DNA of 64,000 bases, taken from assembly GCA_964034945.1 (NCBI GenBank), contig OZ035960.1:22617487-22681486 (forward strand), in the 5' to 3' direction. This DNA comes from Chrysopilus asiliformis. Lineage: Eukaryota; Arthropoda; Insecta; Diptera; Rhagionidae. A program made the translations under genes and the position numbers. Positions 22,401-37,000 of this stretch are shown here, piece by piece (position 1 is the first letter of the stretch; each line of letters begins with the position of its first letter). The notes under the pieces were generated by a model. The model did no database searches, was not told the DNA's origin, and saw nothing but the letters and a program-made list of their open reading frames with translations.

Positions 22401-25400
22401 ATTTCAATCATTTAATAAATATTATGATTTTATGATAATTTTCTATGCGAAAGTTTTCTCTGTGGTAAACTTTCATATAAATATTTTACACACAATATAC
22501 AAGATTCGTATTTTTCAATTTCTGGTAAATGTCAAACTTCTTTCAAAACGTGAGAAAACTTTTTTACAATTCAAAAAAATTTTAAGAAAATATTTTTGAT
22601 TTTTATAATTAACTTCCAGACAACATTCTCAGATTTTATTATAGTTTATCAAATTTCACAATAATGCACACTGCGATTTCATTTTTATGTTCTTTTAAAA
22701 TAAATTTTTTTACATTCTTATACGAAGTATAATAAAGTATTGTATTCATAAAAAAAAAACATTTCCCGAGCACGGTTTTTTCTTAGTTCATGAACTTTCC
22801 GGTTTACAAATAATTTTCAGAAATACACGGGAAGAAATAATTTTTGATGCAGTCCTGATATTATAATTAGTGCAAACATATTTCGTTTAAGGTAAATATA
22901 ATTTTCTTACTACAACCAAAATTTTGTTTGTCCCAAACGAAATTCGTTAACCACCAATATAAATATATTTATTGCACCTCATTCCCCTAAACATAACTAT
23001 ATAGGTGGTGAACGAATTTTGGTTGTAGCAAAAATTATATATCAAAATTATATATCTCAAACAAAATATGTGTGCACTAATTACAAAATGATGACTGCAT
23101 TAAAAATTATTTCGTTCCGTAAAGATATAATTCATAAACCAAAGTTCCACTGCATGTGTTAAATAAAACTTTTTTTTATAAAATATTACAAAACTGTAGT
23201 TAATAAAATTTTAATGATCTAATTTTTATATTCATCAAAAGTAAAAATAATATCAATGTTATTTCGATTGAAAGTTTTTCAGTAAAATTATTTTTAAAAT
23301 TTCTCGGTCCACCTGGAAGTGATTTTGAAGCTATGATTTTCTTAATTCGGAATACCTGACTTCCCACGTGTGTTATTTTGAGTATTCATCACAATTGGAA
23401 TTCTTGATACTTTTAACGGTGTGTTGAATAACGTTCAAACCAAGTCATATTATAAGTACATATGATCGAATCATCTGAAATGAATATTTTACATTAAGTA
23501 ATCATAACTATATCTTTAGAAAACATTTTACTTTGAAAATGTTTGCTCAAAAATTCAACGATCTCAGGAAGAGAAATATAATTTTAAAAACTCAAAAAAA
23601 TACGTTTTATGTCTGCATTCTGTCATGTTGTAATCATGTTATTATTAATTTTAATACTAAATAGGTAGGCGGATTGAGACAGAACCTCCATCAGATTATT
23701 TTTTCTTTCTACAATCTTTTCAAGATTTGAAGTAGATTTCAATATATGTTTATTATGTCTTTGGACGATTTTAATCGGTAAGAAGAATGAACTTAACGTG
23801 GTCGGTCATTGCCACGGATTGTTTTTAAATGAGTAAATAGAGCTGTTTTTGTCTTTTCAATTATAAATTGTAAGACCAAATTATATAATTAAATTTGCTA
23901 TATAAAAAAATCTTATTCTCTTATGATATTAGCCTTTTCTGTTTCAAAGCCTATTTACATTACTGGCTAGAAATCAACCACGCTATTTGTTGGTATTATG
24001 AATACTTTTTTCCAAAGTATTTTTTTTCGACAAGTACGAAATTCAATTTAGTTTTGTCAAAAAAGACGTTTTTTAATGTTCTGGAACTATGCAGAGTATG
24101 GAACCTTAAAAAAACGATCCAAAATACAACAGGGAATTTTTCAGGAACAGGGAATTTTCAACAGGAATACTCTAACTGGCACGTCAGTCAAAAAGACCTG
24201 ACACCTAATTGTACACAAGGGCCACAATGAAAATTATTGAAGTGTTCGCTGCAACCGCAACGATTTTTTGTAGTTGCACACATTTTATGGTAATAAAATA
24301 ACATCTATGTATAACTAGCTTGCATACCCGTCGTTGCCGGGTTAAGTTTTTTCAAATTTTTTTTTTTTTGATGGTCTATGTTGGAGCTAAATTTCAGGCC
24401 AATCGGTTCAGTAGTTTCCCCGCGAAAGAGTAACATAGCGCAAAAACTAAGTTTCGAAATCTGTTTACCCCCTCCCCTTACTCCCCCCACCCCTCACGCT
24501 ACTTTTCCGTATGTCTATGTTGGAACCAGAACTACCACAGGCACTCATGCCAAATTTCAAGCCAATCGGTTCAGCCGTTTTTGCGTGAAGGAGGAACAGA
24601 CAGACAGACAGACACCAACTCATTTTTATATATTAGTATGATTGTGTTTCAATTTTTTTTCTCTTAGTGCCTTTTTGACTAACAACTAAATATTCGAAAA
24701 AGGCTTAAAACTGTCATGTCAGTTAGAGTGTTAATTTGCCGTAGCAAAACTTTTCATAAAAACACACAATTTTTTTTATTTTATCCAGCAGAATCACTAT
24801 TTTAAGAACTTTTACAGACCTTCCTTTAATTGAATTTTTTTTTAAATATTTTTTTAGATATTATTCAATAGTAGCTCCAGGTGCAATCCGACCGAATTCC
24901 GAATATCATGTGGCAGTCAGTGTTCACAAAAGCAATGAGCCAAGCACAATAAAATTGGGAATTATTAGTTCATCATATTCAGATTTTAAAACTATTGAAC
25001 TTGCCCCATACGCCTCGGATCTCGTTGCATTTGACGTACGTTTTTACATATACCTTTTCTGAAAAAATAGTTTTAAAATTATCGTTGTATATTACAGATT
25101 CCCGATTTAAAACGCGATGATTACAACTTAACAGCAGAAGGAATTTCGGGAATTGAATTCACAAATGCTACAAAATTAGACTTTATTGAGAAACAGATTT
25201 CAGTTTTTATTCAGACTGACAAAGCGATTTACAAACCAGGTGATTTGGTTCGTTTCCGTGCTTTGGTTTTGGATCCCAATACTAGACCGGCAAGAATAAA
25301 TGGCGGTATTAACATTGCCATCGATGTAAATGTTTTGTTGGTATTTAAGTTTTTCTAAATTTATTGAAATTTCGCTAATTTTTAGGATGGCAAAGATAAC

Positions 25401-27667
25401 CGCATTAAACAAATCAAAAACGTAAATCTAACAAGAGGTGTATATTCTGATGAGCTGCAATTATCTAATCAACCAGTTTTGGGTGATTGGACCATAACCG
25501 TTGAAGTAAATGGTGAAAAATTCGAGAAGAAATTTGAAATCGCTGAATATGTCCTGCCGAAATTCGAAGTCATAATTGAAACGCCGAAGCACGCGATTTA
25601 CAAGGACGGTAAAATCCGTGCAACAATACGGTCCAAGTAAGACAATTTTCCAAAATTGAAATGTTAAAACAGTATTATTGATTTTTTTTTTGCATTTCAT
25701 CGAATAGATATACATTTGGAAAGCCAATCAAGGGTGAAGCAACAGTCTCTGTCTATCCAAAACTACATGGACCAATCCAGCCATTCCTGTATGATTTGAT
25801 TACACGCAAAGTTGTTCCAATCGACGGCAAAGCACGTGTCGAATTCGATATTAAAGAAGAGCTTAAATTCAATGAGGAATGGGAAAAGGACATCATGTTG
25901 GAAGCCATTGTGGAAGAGAAGTTAACTGGACGAAAACAAAACACAACAACTGTTGTTAAGCTGCATAAACATAAATACAACATTAAACCAGTTAAAGTTC
26001 CTAAACATTATGTGCCAGATATACCATTCGAAGTCATTGTAAGTTTCTACTTTCCTCCTCTATAGAAAAAAATATTGTAATCATGACGGAGACCGACTCG
26101 AGAATGGGGGCAGATAGAAAATCCCTGATCAGTACGAAATCCGTTACAGGAAAAATTATGAGGATGTCCGTGCTCGAGAACGCGACTTGAAATTTTTTGT
26201 AAATACACTCAGAAAAATGTCATGTCAACTTTTTGTCAGGTTAACTCTGACCTCTAGCTGGCTGACAGAGGTTTCCATTACATGACATTACATCCTCGAA
26301 ATGCCTATCTAAGGTCAACTCGTTCAGCTCCCAATGCCCTACTTCACCAGCTGGTGGCTTAATTTCAGAATTTCTCCGGCCACAGGTCAACACAAGTTTT
26401 ACTTTCCCTCAGGCAGGCGAACGCGCGCCTCGCATAGGCTAAATTTTCCTGCCCGAGGCCAATTACGCCGTATGTAGGTCGTCGAGTTAGCCTCCATTTT
26501 TCTGAGTGTAGGTTTTACAAAAATCGTAGTTTTGCATAAACTTTTACAAAAGTATCGGTAGCTATAACGGATACCTTCCACACAATTTTTTGAACAAAAT
26601 CAGTTTTTTTGAAAATCTGTCGAAAACTATGCACTTTTATGAAAAAATGAATATACCCAAATTTATAGAAAATAAAATTTTCTACATTTTTTGCTTTAAC
26701 AATTTATACGTATTTCTAACGCTTCACAACAAAGTTTTTTTTTTTGAACATTTCTCGGTTTTTTTGAAAATTGCTCGAAAACTATGCGCTATTATGAAAA
26801 AATGAATATAACCGGATTCAAAGGAAATAAAATTTCCTGCATTTTTTCCTCTTACGGTTTTTACGTATCTTTATCGGTTCTCAAGATATTTGCAAAAAAA
26901 AAATTCATTTAGGTTTTCCGAAACTAAATATTGCAGAGGAAAGTTTTGTGTTGATCACAACTGATATTTTTTAAATTGAATACAGTACAAAGTTTAAATT
27001 TCAATAAAAAAATTAAAAAACAAATTATAACCACACTGATTTTTAATTGATTTTCTGACTTTTCACAGTTGAGAGTTGAAGATCATGATGGAGTTCCAAT
27101 TCAGGATTCGTCGAATCGAGTTAGAATTTTCGCATCCATTGATTATGGTCAAACACATGTGAATGAATCAGAACAAATGCTCGACCAAAATGGTATGGCA
27201 GCAGTGACATTCGTCTTACCAAATACGGATCGACATTCCTATACAATTCATGTAAGTTTTTATACTATTTTGATTTAATGTAGATTTGTTTTTCGTGATA
27301 GTTTTTTTGAAGATCATATCTATGTATATTTTTTTCATGTGCATTTCAGGCTGAATACTTGGATTTAAAGACATCTTTTGCCAGTATAGCCAAAAGAGCA
27401 GTAGGTAGCGGAAACTTTATTCAGATAGAAGTTAAAACAGAGAAGTAGATCCATTATTTTAATATAAAATTTTATTATTATTAATTATATCCAATTCTTT
27501 ATTGTAGTCCAACGATAGGAAATGAAGTCTCGGTTGAAGTAACATCAAATACAGAAATGAAATATTTTGTGTTCCAAATTGCAGGACGTGGTGATGTCGT
27601 AGTTTCTCAACTTGTTCAGGTAATACACGATTGGTAGTTGATCAGGCCCATAGCCAGGATTTCGTTT

Positions 27668-27707
<40 letters not shown>

Positions 27708-30700
27708 CTTGGTTCTAGAACTCTCAGAACCAAATTTGATCAGGATTATGTCATAACAACAAATAGACTATTTTAACGCAGCTCATTTAATTTCGACATT
27801 TTTCGGGGAAGAAATTAGAGATATCGAAAAAAAACATCGATATTTTTTGAGCCCTAAAGGATTATATTATGGTTCATGATATAAAAAATTCCTACACTTG
27901 CTATAAAAATTTTATTTCCACATATTTCACAAGTATTTTTCTTGATTTGTTTGCGTTTTGATTTTCATCCAACAATTTGATGGATTTACGAGGAAGTAAA
28001 ATAAAAGTTCGATTGGAATTTCAGTCGCTTTTGTCTTAAAACACGGTGGGTTATACAGAAATGTTGCATAACTACAGCGCGGTGTAGCAACCGGCAGAAA
28101 CTTTTCTTACCGACTTTCAATATTATACCGACACAGAGCGACCACTTTCTAGGTCCTGTACAAGTTTTCGGTTTCAAACTTCTCTAAAAGAGACGTTTTT
28201 TTTAGAGATCATAGAAAAACTTACTCCTAGTTCTAATCTAATGGCTAACTTTGCACAAAAAAACTTACACAAATTGAAGTTAAATTCTAATTTTCTTGAT
28301 TTGTAAAAATTTTTGAGTTTAATAGTATTTCGTTCACAATTTTTCCAGATTTTTTTAAAAATACAAATATTATAGGCAAGAGATATCTAAACCCTGCGCC
28401 GCAGGCGAAAATTTTCACATATTAAAAGATTGAATTTGTAAATTGTGACTTTTTTGTGCGAAGGACCAACATTTCGGGAGGGGCTTCAGCCCCAAGCCCC
28501 CCCCCCCCCCTGGCTTCGGGCCTATAGTTGATTTATTACTATTTGTGTTTTTAAGGAAATTTACAAAACTTTCCATAAAAAACGTCACCTAATTTCAAAC
28601 TGTTCGGACTCCTAGCCCTCTCCTCCCTTCTTTATAGCATTATTTTATTTGGAGTTTAGTACAACTACCACACTATTAGGGAACCTCCACTCCCTCGAAT
28701 TTGTGGTGCATTTCAAGTGTTTAATTCAATGTTTCTTTCAGGTTCCAGACAGGAAATATCAGATTTTCAAATTTTTGGCGTCATTTGCGATGGCACCAAA
28801 GGCAAAACTTTTTGTCTACTATGTAAAGGATGGTGATTTAATATTCGATGAGACTGAAATTGAATTCGGAGAAGAATTGTGGAATTTCGTAAGCACTCTG
28901 AAACATAAACTTTAGTTTTGTTTTTATTTTTGGTTTTTTCTTTAATTCCAAAGGTAAAATTGGATGTTCCAATCCAAGCCAGCCCTGGTCAAGATGTCGA
29001 CATTACAATCACAACGAAACCTAATTCTTATGTAGGTCTTTTGGGCGTCGATCAAAGTGTTTTATTACTAAAAAGTGGTAAGTGTAAAGTTGTTGTTGTG
29101 AAAAATACTCAAACACTACACGAAAAATAATTTTTAGGCAACGATTTAAGTCACTCGGGAGTGTTTGAAGAACTCAAAAAGTACGACTCGACTGTTTCCG
29201 AAATTCATGGAGTTGGAAAATTACCAGGACGTGATTCAGGATTGGTAACGTTAACTAACGCCGATTATCCTTTTGACAAGAGTGAGTAGAAAATTTTCTA
29301 ATAACGCCTAAAGTTTACACAAAACTACACAAATTCTATACAAGCACTTGAAACACAAACAAAATTTCGTGAGTCGATGAAATAATTTTTAAATTTTAAA
29401 TATTAAGCCGAACTGCCGGACTATGAGGAAATCGACGCAGTTTTCTTCTTCCCACTTGAAGTGAATTTAGAACCTATAGAAAATACGAGTGCAACTATAA
29501 CTGATGTGAAAATGACCCCGCGAATTTTTTTCCCGGAAACTTGGCTCTGGGATTTAATTGAGTTCGTACAATAAAATACTTATTTCCGTTTCACCAACAA
29601 ACAACAATATATGATTAGACGCTTTTTGCACCTCAAAGCATTTCAGTAGAGGTTTTATTTAGGAAATTGGTTATGTATAATGCCGACAAATTGTAAGAAA
29701 ATGTTTAAGCTCGACCGGATCTTGCGAAATTGAACATATTTTGATTGAAAAAGACCTTTCTACCACCTTGTAATATAAACACTCTCACCGAATTATAAAT
29801 CTTATGACATGATATTCAAATGTCTCCAAAACTCTGTTTCGTTAAATCAATATCTATAAACGAACTTTTACCTTAAACTGTTTAATAACTATAATTAAAA
29901 TTTACCATTATAAAGCAAAACAAAATTCCCTGCCAGTTAATTGGCATATTTTAGGAGGCCTAAATCGATTAGATCTGATAGGTGGGGGAGGTACACAAAT
30001 TTTTGTATCATATATGGGATTGAGTCGAACATTTACTACACTGGAGCCTGTAAAAATTAGGAAAAAGTTTCCAAAAACATGGCTATGGGATAGTATCGAA
30101 AAGTTTGTAAAAACATAGTCTTTGTAGCTTAACACTATAAATTCACAAGGAAATATCATCCGCGGTTCGATTAAAATCATTTTTTAAAGCCACATAAAAT
30201 TAAAAAGTTTTACCAAAAAATGTAACACCGGTAATGTCACGGTCAACGTAAAGGATTTCATATTTAAGTTATTTCTTTTCATAAAATCAAAAATCTAAAA
30301 ATCTACCAATTATATTTTCATTATTTAGAAACATTTAGTAGGTCTTGAATGCAAAACCATGCTACTAAATGTTCAAATAGCATAAAATATTTGCTTCGCA
30401 TGCGCGGACCCGGTTTAAATTTTCATCACCCAAAGTTTAATTTTTTTCTGTTTTTTTTATATAAATTTTAGCTCTTTTTTCGTTAATTTGTGCTATGTAC
30501 CTGTTTCTGTTTCATGTCGAAACTTGGGATTCAATTAGTATCTTTCAGTTTTGAAAGAAATTGTAATGATTCTTAAAACTAAAAAAAAGATTACCAAAAA
30601 ATATAATTTTTCCCCAAATTTAACGATAAAGTTCTTAGTTTTCGGAAATCACTACAAGAAGCTACACTGTCTGTGTACTATTTTTTAGAAATCTGTCTTA

Positions 30701-32843
30701 TTTTTTCTTTCCTTGTATAATACCGTCTTTACAGATAAAATTTTTCTCCGTGTAAAAGTGGTCTTTAAATTTTCAGTCGCCATTTGTTTCTTTAGACACA
30801 ACAAATCGTAAAAAAAATTAATATCTACATGTTAATAACAATAAACTGCTTAATAATGAATATTTATTTAGTAATAGAGTTACCAATTCTTGTCGCTGCG
30901 AGCTCCCTTTTGATACCTTTTAGGAGGATCTCGCCATTGATAGTAGGTTCGCTTCTGCACCCTCCACCGAATCCTCGCCATCCATCGTCGGATTTGCAAC
31001 ACCCTTTGATAACAATCAGAAAAGAATTTCCAGAAACATGGCTATGGGATACCAATTTTACGGAAAAGTTTGTAAAATGTCAATATCTGCTTATTCTAAA
31101 GTCTCTACATTCATATCTTCCGAGTATTATATCAAATTGTCATTATTTTAATTGTCATTCATCAACTAAAAGTTTTTTTTAAAGTGCCCGTCTTTTGTCA
31201 ATGAAAAACATTCGAACCAAAAAAAAAATTCGGTCTAAAAACGCGAAAGTGAAATCCGGATTAGTCCAAACGGTCCTGGATGAGGGCATGTTACTTTTCG
31301 CTCGAGGTTGTAATATCTTTCTTTAAGTCACTGCACCCTATTTTGTATTAAAAATTTCGCCTGCGGCGCATACTTATGATTATTTTCAATCGCATGCTCA
31401 TATTTGATTTCTTGATTTCTGTCAAAAAAAAAGTTTTTTTTTTGCTAGAAGAAAAGACAATATGGATATTCATGAAACTAATAAATTACGTAATTTCACG
31501 CGTGTTTCCTGAACGCACCGAATAATTTGTGTAAATCGCTCAGCGTAGTCTTCTCTCAGCAGCGAAGTTGAAAATGCCGAAAATCAGAACCGCAGGCGAT
31601 TTTTCTAAAAAGAATACGAAGTAAGTTGAAAATATTCATGGCTAAATGTTAATGAAAAATCATTGAAACTCTGGGCATCAATCATGTATTGCGACGCGTC
31701 TGCGACTCAATATTGCAATCGTATATCTCGACGCAATGTGTGTCGAAAGAAATAATTTAGGATAATTTAGAACACATTTGGTTTGATTATCAAAATAGTT
31801 CAGTTTGTGTATGGCATAAAGCACACATTCCATTATTTGATCTTGATTGTCAACATATCTGACATTGCTGGGGCAAAATGTTCACGAACTGTCAAAATGA
31901 TAAGTGCAATCGAAATTAATATCATCGGTTTGGATAATTCGAATCAAGAAAAAACTATCAATTTACGCCTAATTAGAAGGACACGGAAATCACTGAAAGC
32001 ATTTAAATTATCGGTAAAAGTTTCCCATAACTTCGTTTTCTTGGTTTTTCCCATCGCATTTTTTTCGAGTGAACCTGTGGCAAGTGACGGATTTTCGCCC
32101 ATAAATTTAACAATAGCCGCCAACTGATGATTGTTTGTCTGTTCCCTATAATTTAGTTGTCATAATAAAATATAATGTATAATTAATTTGGTGTTATTTA
32201 CTTTGGTTTTGGCATTGTTTTAAACCACTTCTTACGAAATTAATTGCAACGAAGTAAACGCCAAAGTCTTTATCGACGCTAGTCAATGCGTCGTAAGGTT
32301 TGTGTCGAAGTTTGTTCGACGCGTCGAGCTACATGATCGACTTTTGTGTTGTGAGACGCGTTTATGCAGACGCGTCGCAATACAAGATTGATGCCCTGTA
32401 TAATCGTATTCTTTTTGAAATTGCGTATGCAATAAATTGAAAAAGAAAACAAAAACATAACAAAAGCGAAAATTGCCAATCTGGCAATCATTGAAAACCC
32501 GTATGGTGATTTAAGTGAACGACGAACAGTGGTCTCAAAATTCCATTTTGAAGTCAAACTTTTCAATAAGATTTTTTAAAAGTTATTCCAATCGAATTTT
32601 GATATATGGGAGTTTTATGTAGAATCATATTCTAAATAACTTTTGTTATTGCACTTTTTTGGTAAGATGCACCGTTTTTGAGATATTCACAAAAAACGAT
32701 TTCGTTCGTATGGGGGGTACCCCCCCTAATGGTCCATTTTTGCTCATTAACGAACTTAGCCTCGCATTTTACGAAAAACGGATTCGCGCAAAATTTCAAG
32801 TCTCTAGCTCAATCCGTGCGCCCGCAATCCGCGCCACAGACAG

Positions 32844-32885
<42 letters not shown>

Positions 32886-33973
32886 GGACGGACAGACGGA
32901 CGGACAGACGGACGGACATGCAAAAATTGAATATTTTTATCATTCTAAACACACTGGTGTAATTCATTTTTTTGTGTGATGATGGGATCTTGGCGTTACA
33001 AACGGTAAGGCAAATCTAATATACCCTTTGGTTTCACCATACGGGTATAAAAATATGAAAAGGCATGGCAAGTAATATTTTTTTTTAAGTTTAGACCCAT
33101 AAATTTTTACTTTTCGGAGCGCATTATTCATATCTTATAGGAGAGCCTAACCATTCTTGGAGCAATTTTGGACTCTCCATCAACAAATCTGAACCACAAG
33201 CAATACAATTTTAGGGCCCATTAATTTGACACAAGCAATACAATTTTAGGGCCCATTCGTCCATATCATATTTTTTTACGGAGCGGAATGAACTTCCCAC
33301 GTCGACGATTTAAACCAATGAACACTCTTGATTCGAGCCCACAACTCTCTTCATCTCCGCCTAATATAAAAACCAGAAAAGAATTTCCTGAAACATGGTT
33401 ATGGGATACCAGTTACATAGAAAAGTTTGTATATATATTGAATTATCCTTATTGGGGTTTTTTAGAATCATCGAATTTACGGGAAAATATCATTTAACTA
33501 GAACAAAACATTCATATTTCAAAATTCAGGAAAATACACAAATCAAACACCAGTATTAATTTAACTAATATAAAAAAATCAAGAAATCATGGGTTAAGAA
33601 ATTATGTGTCGCATGTAGGTTTTCTCATCGCGGCTTTTTCATTTGATACACGCCGTTTTCAGTTATTTTAAAGACAGATTGAAATTGAAAAAAAAAATCG
33701 GTAAAATTGAAATAAATCGGTCTGCTTAAAAATTTTTTTATAAATAGTTTTCTTATAAAATAAAAAAGAGAGATATTTTCATTAAGAATTTTGAAAATCG
33801 ATTTTTGCGAATTGCTTGCAACAGGGTTTTTCAATAAAAACAGTTAAGAAAAGAATTAAAGATATCGAAATTTTCTACATTTTTGCATTTTACCACAAAT
33901 CAATATATTTTACCGTTACCGAGATATTTCATATTTGGCAAAAAAAAAACAATTACTCAAATTGAAATTCAAA

Positions 33974-34034
<61 letters not shown>

Positions 34035-37000
34035 AAATTGGTTATTGAATTTGAAATTTCCCGGCGATTTTCCACATAAATATAATACACATTTTTTAAT
34101 ATTACAAAGATTTTTTAACATATCAAACATAACATATATGTATTGAAAAAAAAACTTTAAACTTAATCAAATTTCAAAAGTTTCCAATTTTTTTTTTTAA
34201 TATATTTATAACGGTTTTATGGGGTAGTGGACTATTATCTTCAAGTTGCTCCAATGATGAACCCCAGATGCGCGATGCCGCATAAATACAAAACTTTAAC
34301 CTTTTCAATACCGGAATCAGACAACCTTTCTGAACCTGAACGCTCCCGAAACCAACGAAACAAAGACAAGTTCCATGAGCGAAAATCATTCCCCGAAACA
34401 TGGTTTTTTGATTCTGATGTTGAACTAGAGTTTGTATAAAATTGAAGTTTTTCGTAAAAATTTGATATTTTGAAACCTCGCTTGCTGATTTTGCGCTTAT
34501 GTTTTCCAAAGTTGCCAGCTTAAAAAAAAGCACGTTTTAATTTGAGTTTCAGCACAACTTTTTCTATTTTATAGATTTTCTTTTATTGTAATTGGACTCG
34601 AATATTTTTAAAATATTTGTTGTAATAAAAAAACTCTGACTTCTTAACCTTTTTATTATGATCGGGTCATTTTATGACCCAAAGAAATTCAAACTTACAT
34701 CTTCGTTATTAAAAGTTCTGCGAGTTCAAATTTCTTTTGAACAGATCATATATTGTAATTTATGATTATTTTTTATGCACTGTGCGGGGAAATACACGTG
34801 GGTCATGAATTTAACGTATGTTAATGTGTGTTCACTGTTTGTATGTATGTTCACTATACCGAGAGTCTACTGTGAGTCAGCTGTTCGTTATAAAAACTCT
34901 TCGTAATTGAATATTGGACTTGAAAAAAATCCATTTTCGTGTTAGAGGCTGTCCATAAAATACTTTACGCTAATTTAGGCCTTTCGAATCCCCCCACCTC
35001 CTTCATACCACTTTCCACAAGCATTTAGTACCGTCGTAACGCACTACCGGAAACCCCTTATCTTAAAAGTGTGTTGTATTTTATTGACAACCCCTTATTA
35101 TATGTTTCTATGATATTGCAATTTATTTTAGATCCTAGAAAGTGGTTAAGAAAAAGGCTGAGGGCTAGAACTTTTATATTTCCTAGACCATTTTCGAAAT
35201 CCGGTTATGTAAGAAATTTTTTTCCCGAATCTTGGCTCTGGATTTCTATGGATATCAAGTTTGTACTTTTGGTATTTTTTTGTTCGATTTTCACACTTTT
35301 GTTTTCTGTTTGTTATGTTATGTATTGTAATATGTTATGTTATGTAAATTTTTGATTGTGAAGCGCATCGTAGATTCGTAAATCTTCAGGAATGTCTATC
35401 GACTCGTATTGTATAAATTTGCACTAAACTAAGTCCAAAGCACTTAAATATCCAATATAAATACTTTTTATATACGTAGGTACACATCTATATGATACTT
35501 TGGAGTTTAATATTCTTGGGGACGAAATTTTTGACGGCGAATTTGATTCAGTTGTATTTAAAGAAAATGAAGAAAATCCTGTATCACTGACAAAAGAAAC
35601 TAAAGTACGAAAAGAATTTCCTGAGACGTGGATTTGGGAATTTTTAGATGGACGAAAGTTTGTATTGCAATTTTTGTATAATTTTGCAAACGGGATTGCT
35701 TCGAAATTTTTCATTCATTGTAACATTATTAGCTTTTATCGATTTGGTTTTGATGTGATTGAATTTTTCATTTGTGCGCTACCAACTAAAACTTTTGATA
35801 AAAACCGGGTTGATAAGACCCGGACGAAAAACTATTACTCGGGTAACCGAAAACAAGAAACGAGCACCAGAAAATCACGGTTTTCAACAGCCCTTTCAAA
35901 CTGTCAATTTAGCTCAATATCACTGTAATGTCATTTTTAAGTAAATTAATTTAAGGTCTAAATGGGTTAACAGCTAAAATTATTAAAACAAATAAGTAGG
36001 TACTAGGAATACCTAAAAGAAGGAATACTTTATTTTACATAAAATGATTAAAACTTAAAAAATCATTAAAAATTTTATAAATGATTCCATTTTAGATTTA
36101 AAATATATAAATTCGTTTAAATCTTTTAAGTAAAATTTTTACTGTAGTAACCAGAAAAATTGTTTACATATTCATCCAGTAGAATACCTCGATTACTATG
36201 ACATTTTGGAACCAGAGGAAGCTCTTGAGGGAGAATCAATTTTCAGAGTAGATGAGGAAGGCCTTGAATTGCCGCCAAGTGAAATTAAACAAAGAAAAGA
36301 ATTTCCCGAAACATGGATCTGGGAATTTATAGATGGAAAAAAGTTTGTACTGCTTTTTTGTAGAATTTTTCAAAAAAACGGTTTACAAATATATTTTTCT
36401 GCAAAATTCTTATCCTTGAAAACTTCTTCCATTACACCTGTATTTTTTCCGATACTTACTATTGACTCCTTATTCATGTTGGGTATAGTTCATTTTCAAT
36501 AACAGGATGGAATTTTAATGGGTTTCTCGAGTTCTTCTATAAATATTAAATTGACACAGTAGAAAAGACATTATTTCGACGGTCTTACATACATGAAATA
36601 ATTTTTTTTTTAAATCTATATATATATAGAAAAACAAACTTTTTTTTTTAAACTGCGATTTGAGGTTTTCGCGTTTCAAAATTATAAATGTTTTTAAATT
36701 TTGCGGTTTGTCGGCGTAAAATATTATTGAGATAAATACAATATTTATTTACTATTCACAAGACGTTTCGGATCACAGAACCAGGGGCCTTATCAGGGAA
36801 CTCGAATCGAAAGTGAAATGTACGGAAAATTCTGAAACGGTATCAGCTAACTCGATTTCGATCAAATATTTGTCATTCATTTTCGGAAATTTACTCGAAT
36901 AGGTTGCAGTCGTCGGATTTGAAACTCGAAAACGAAATATGAGTAGTTTTAATGTTTTTTATTTCATTTAAGGGTATTTTAAATACTAAATATAAATATT

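Noticed and set aside
27545..27733. Poly-proline ORF on the minus strand
   Set aside because: Translation of the G-run inside the hAT element.
32659..32979. ORFs rich in DRQTDRQTD repeats
   Set aside because: Pure translation of the GACA/GACGG microsatellite within a dispersed repeat.
33965..34039. Possible CRISPR-like array of short repeats
   Set aside because: The units are contiguous 13-base AT repeats without spacers in a eukaryotic intron; simple tandem repeat.
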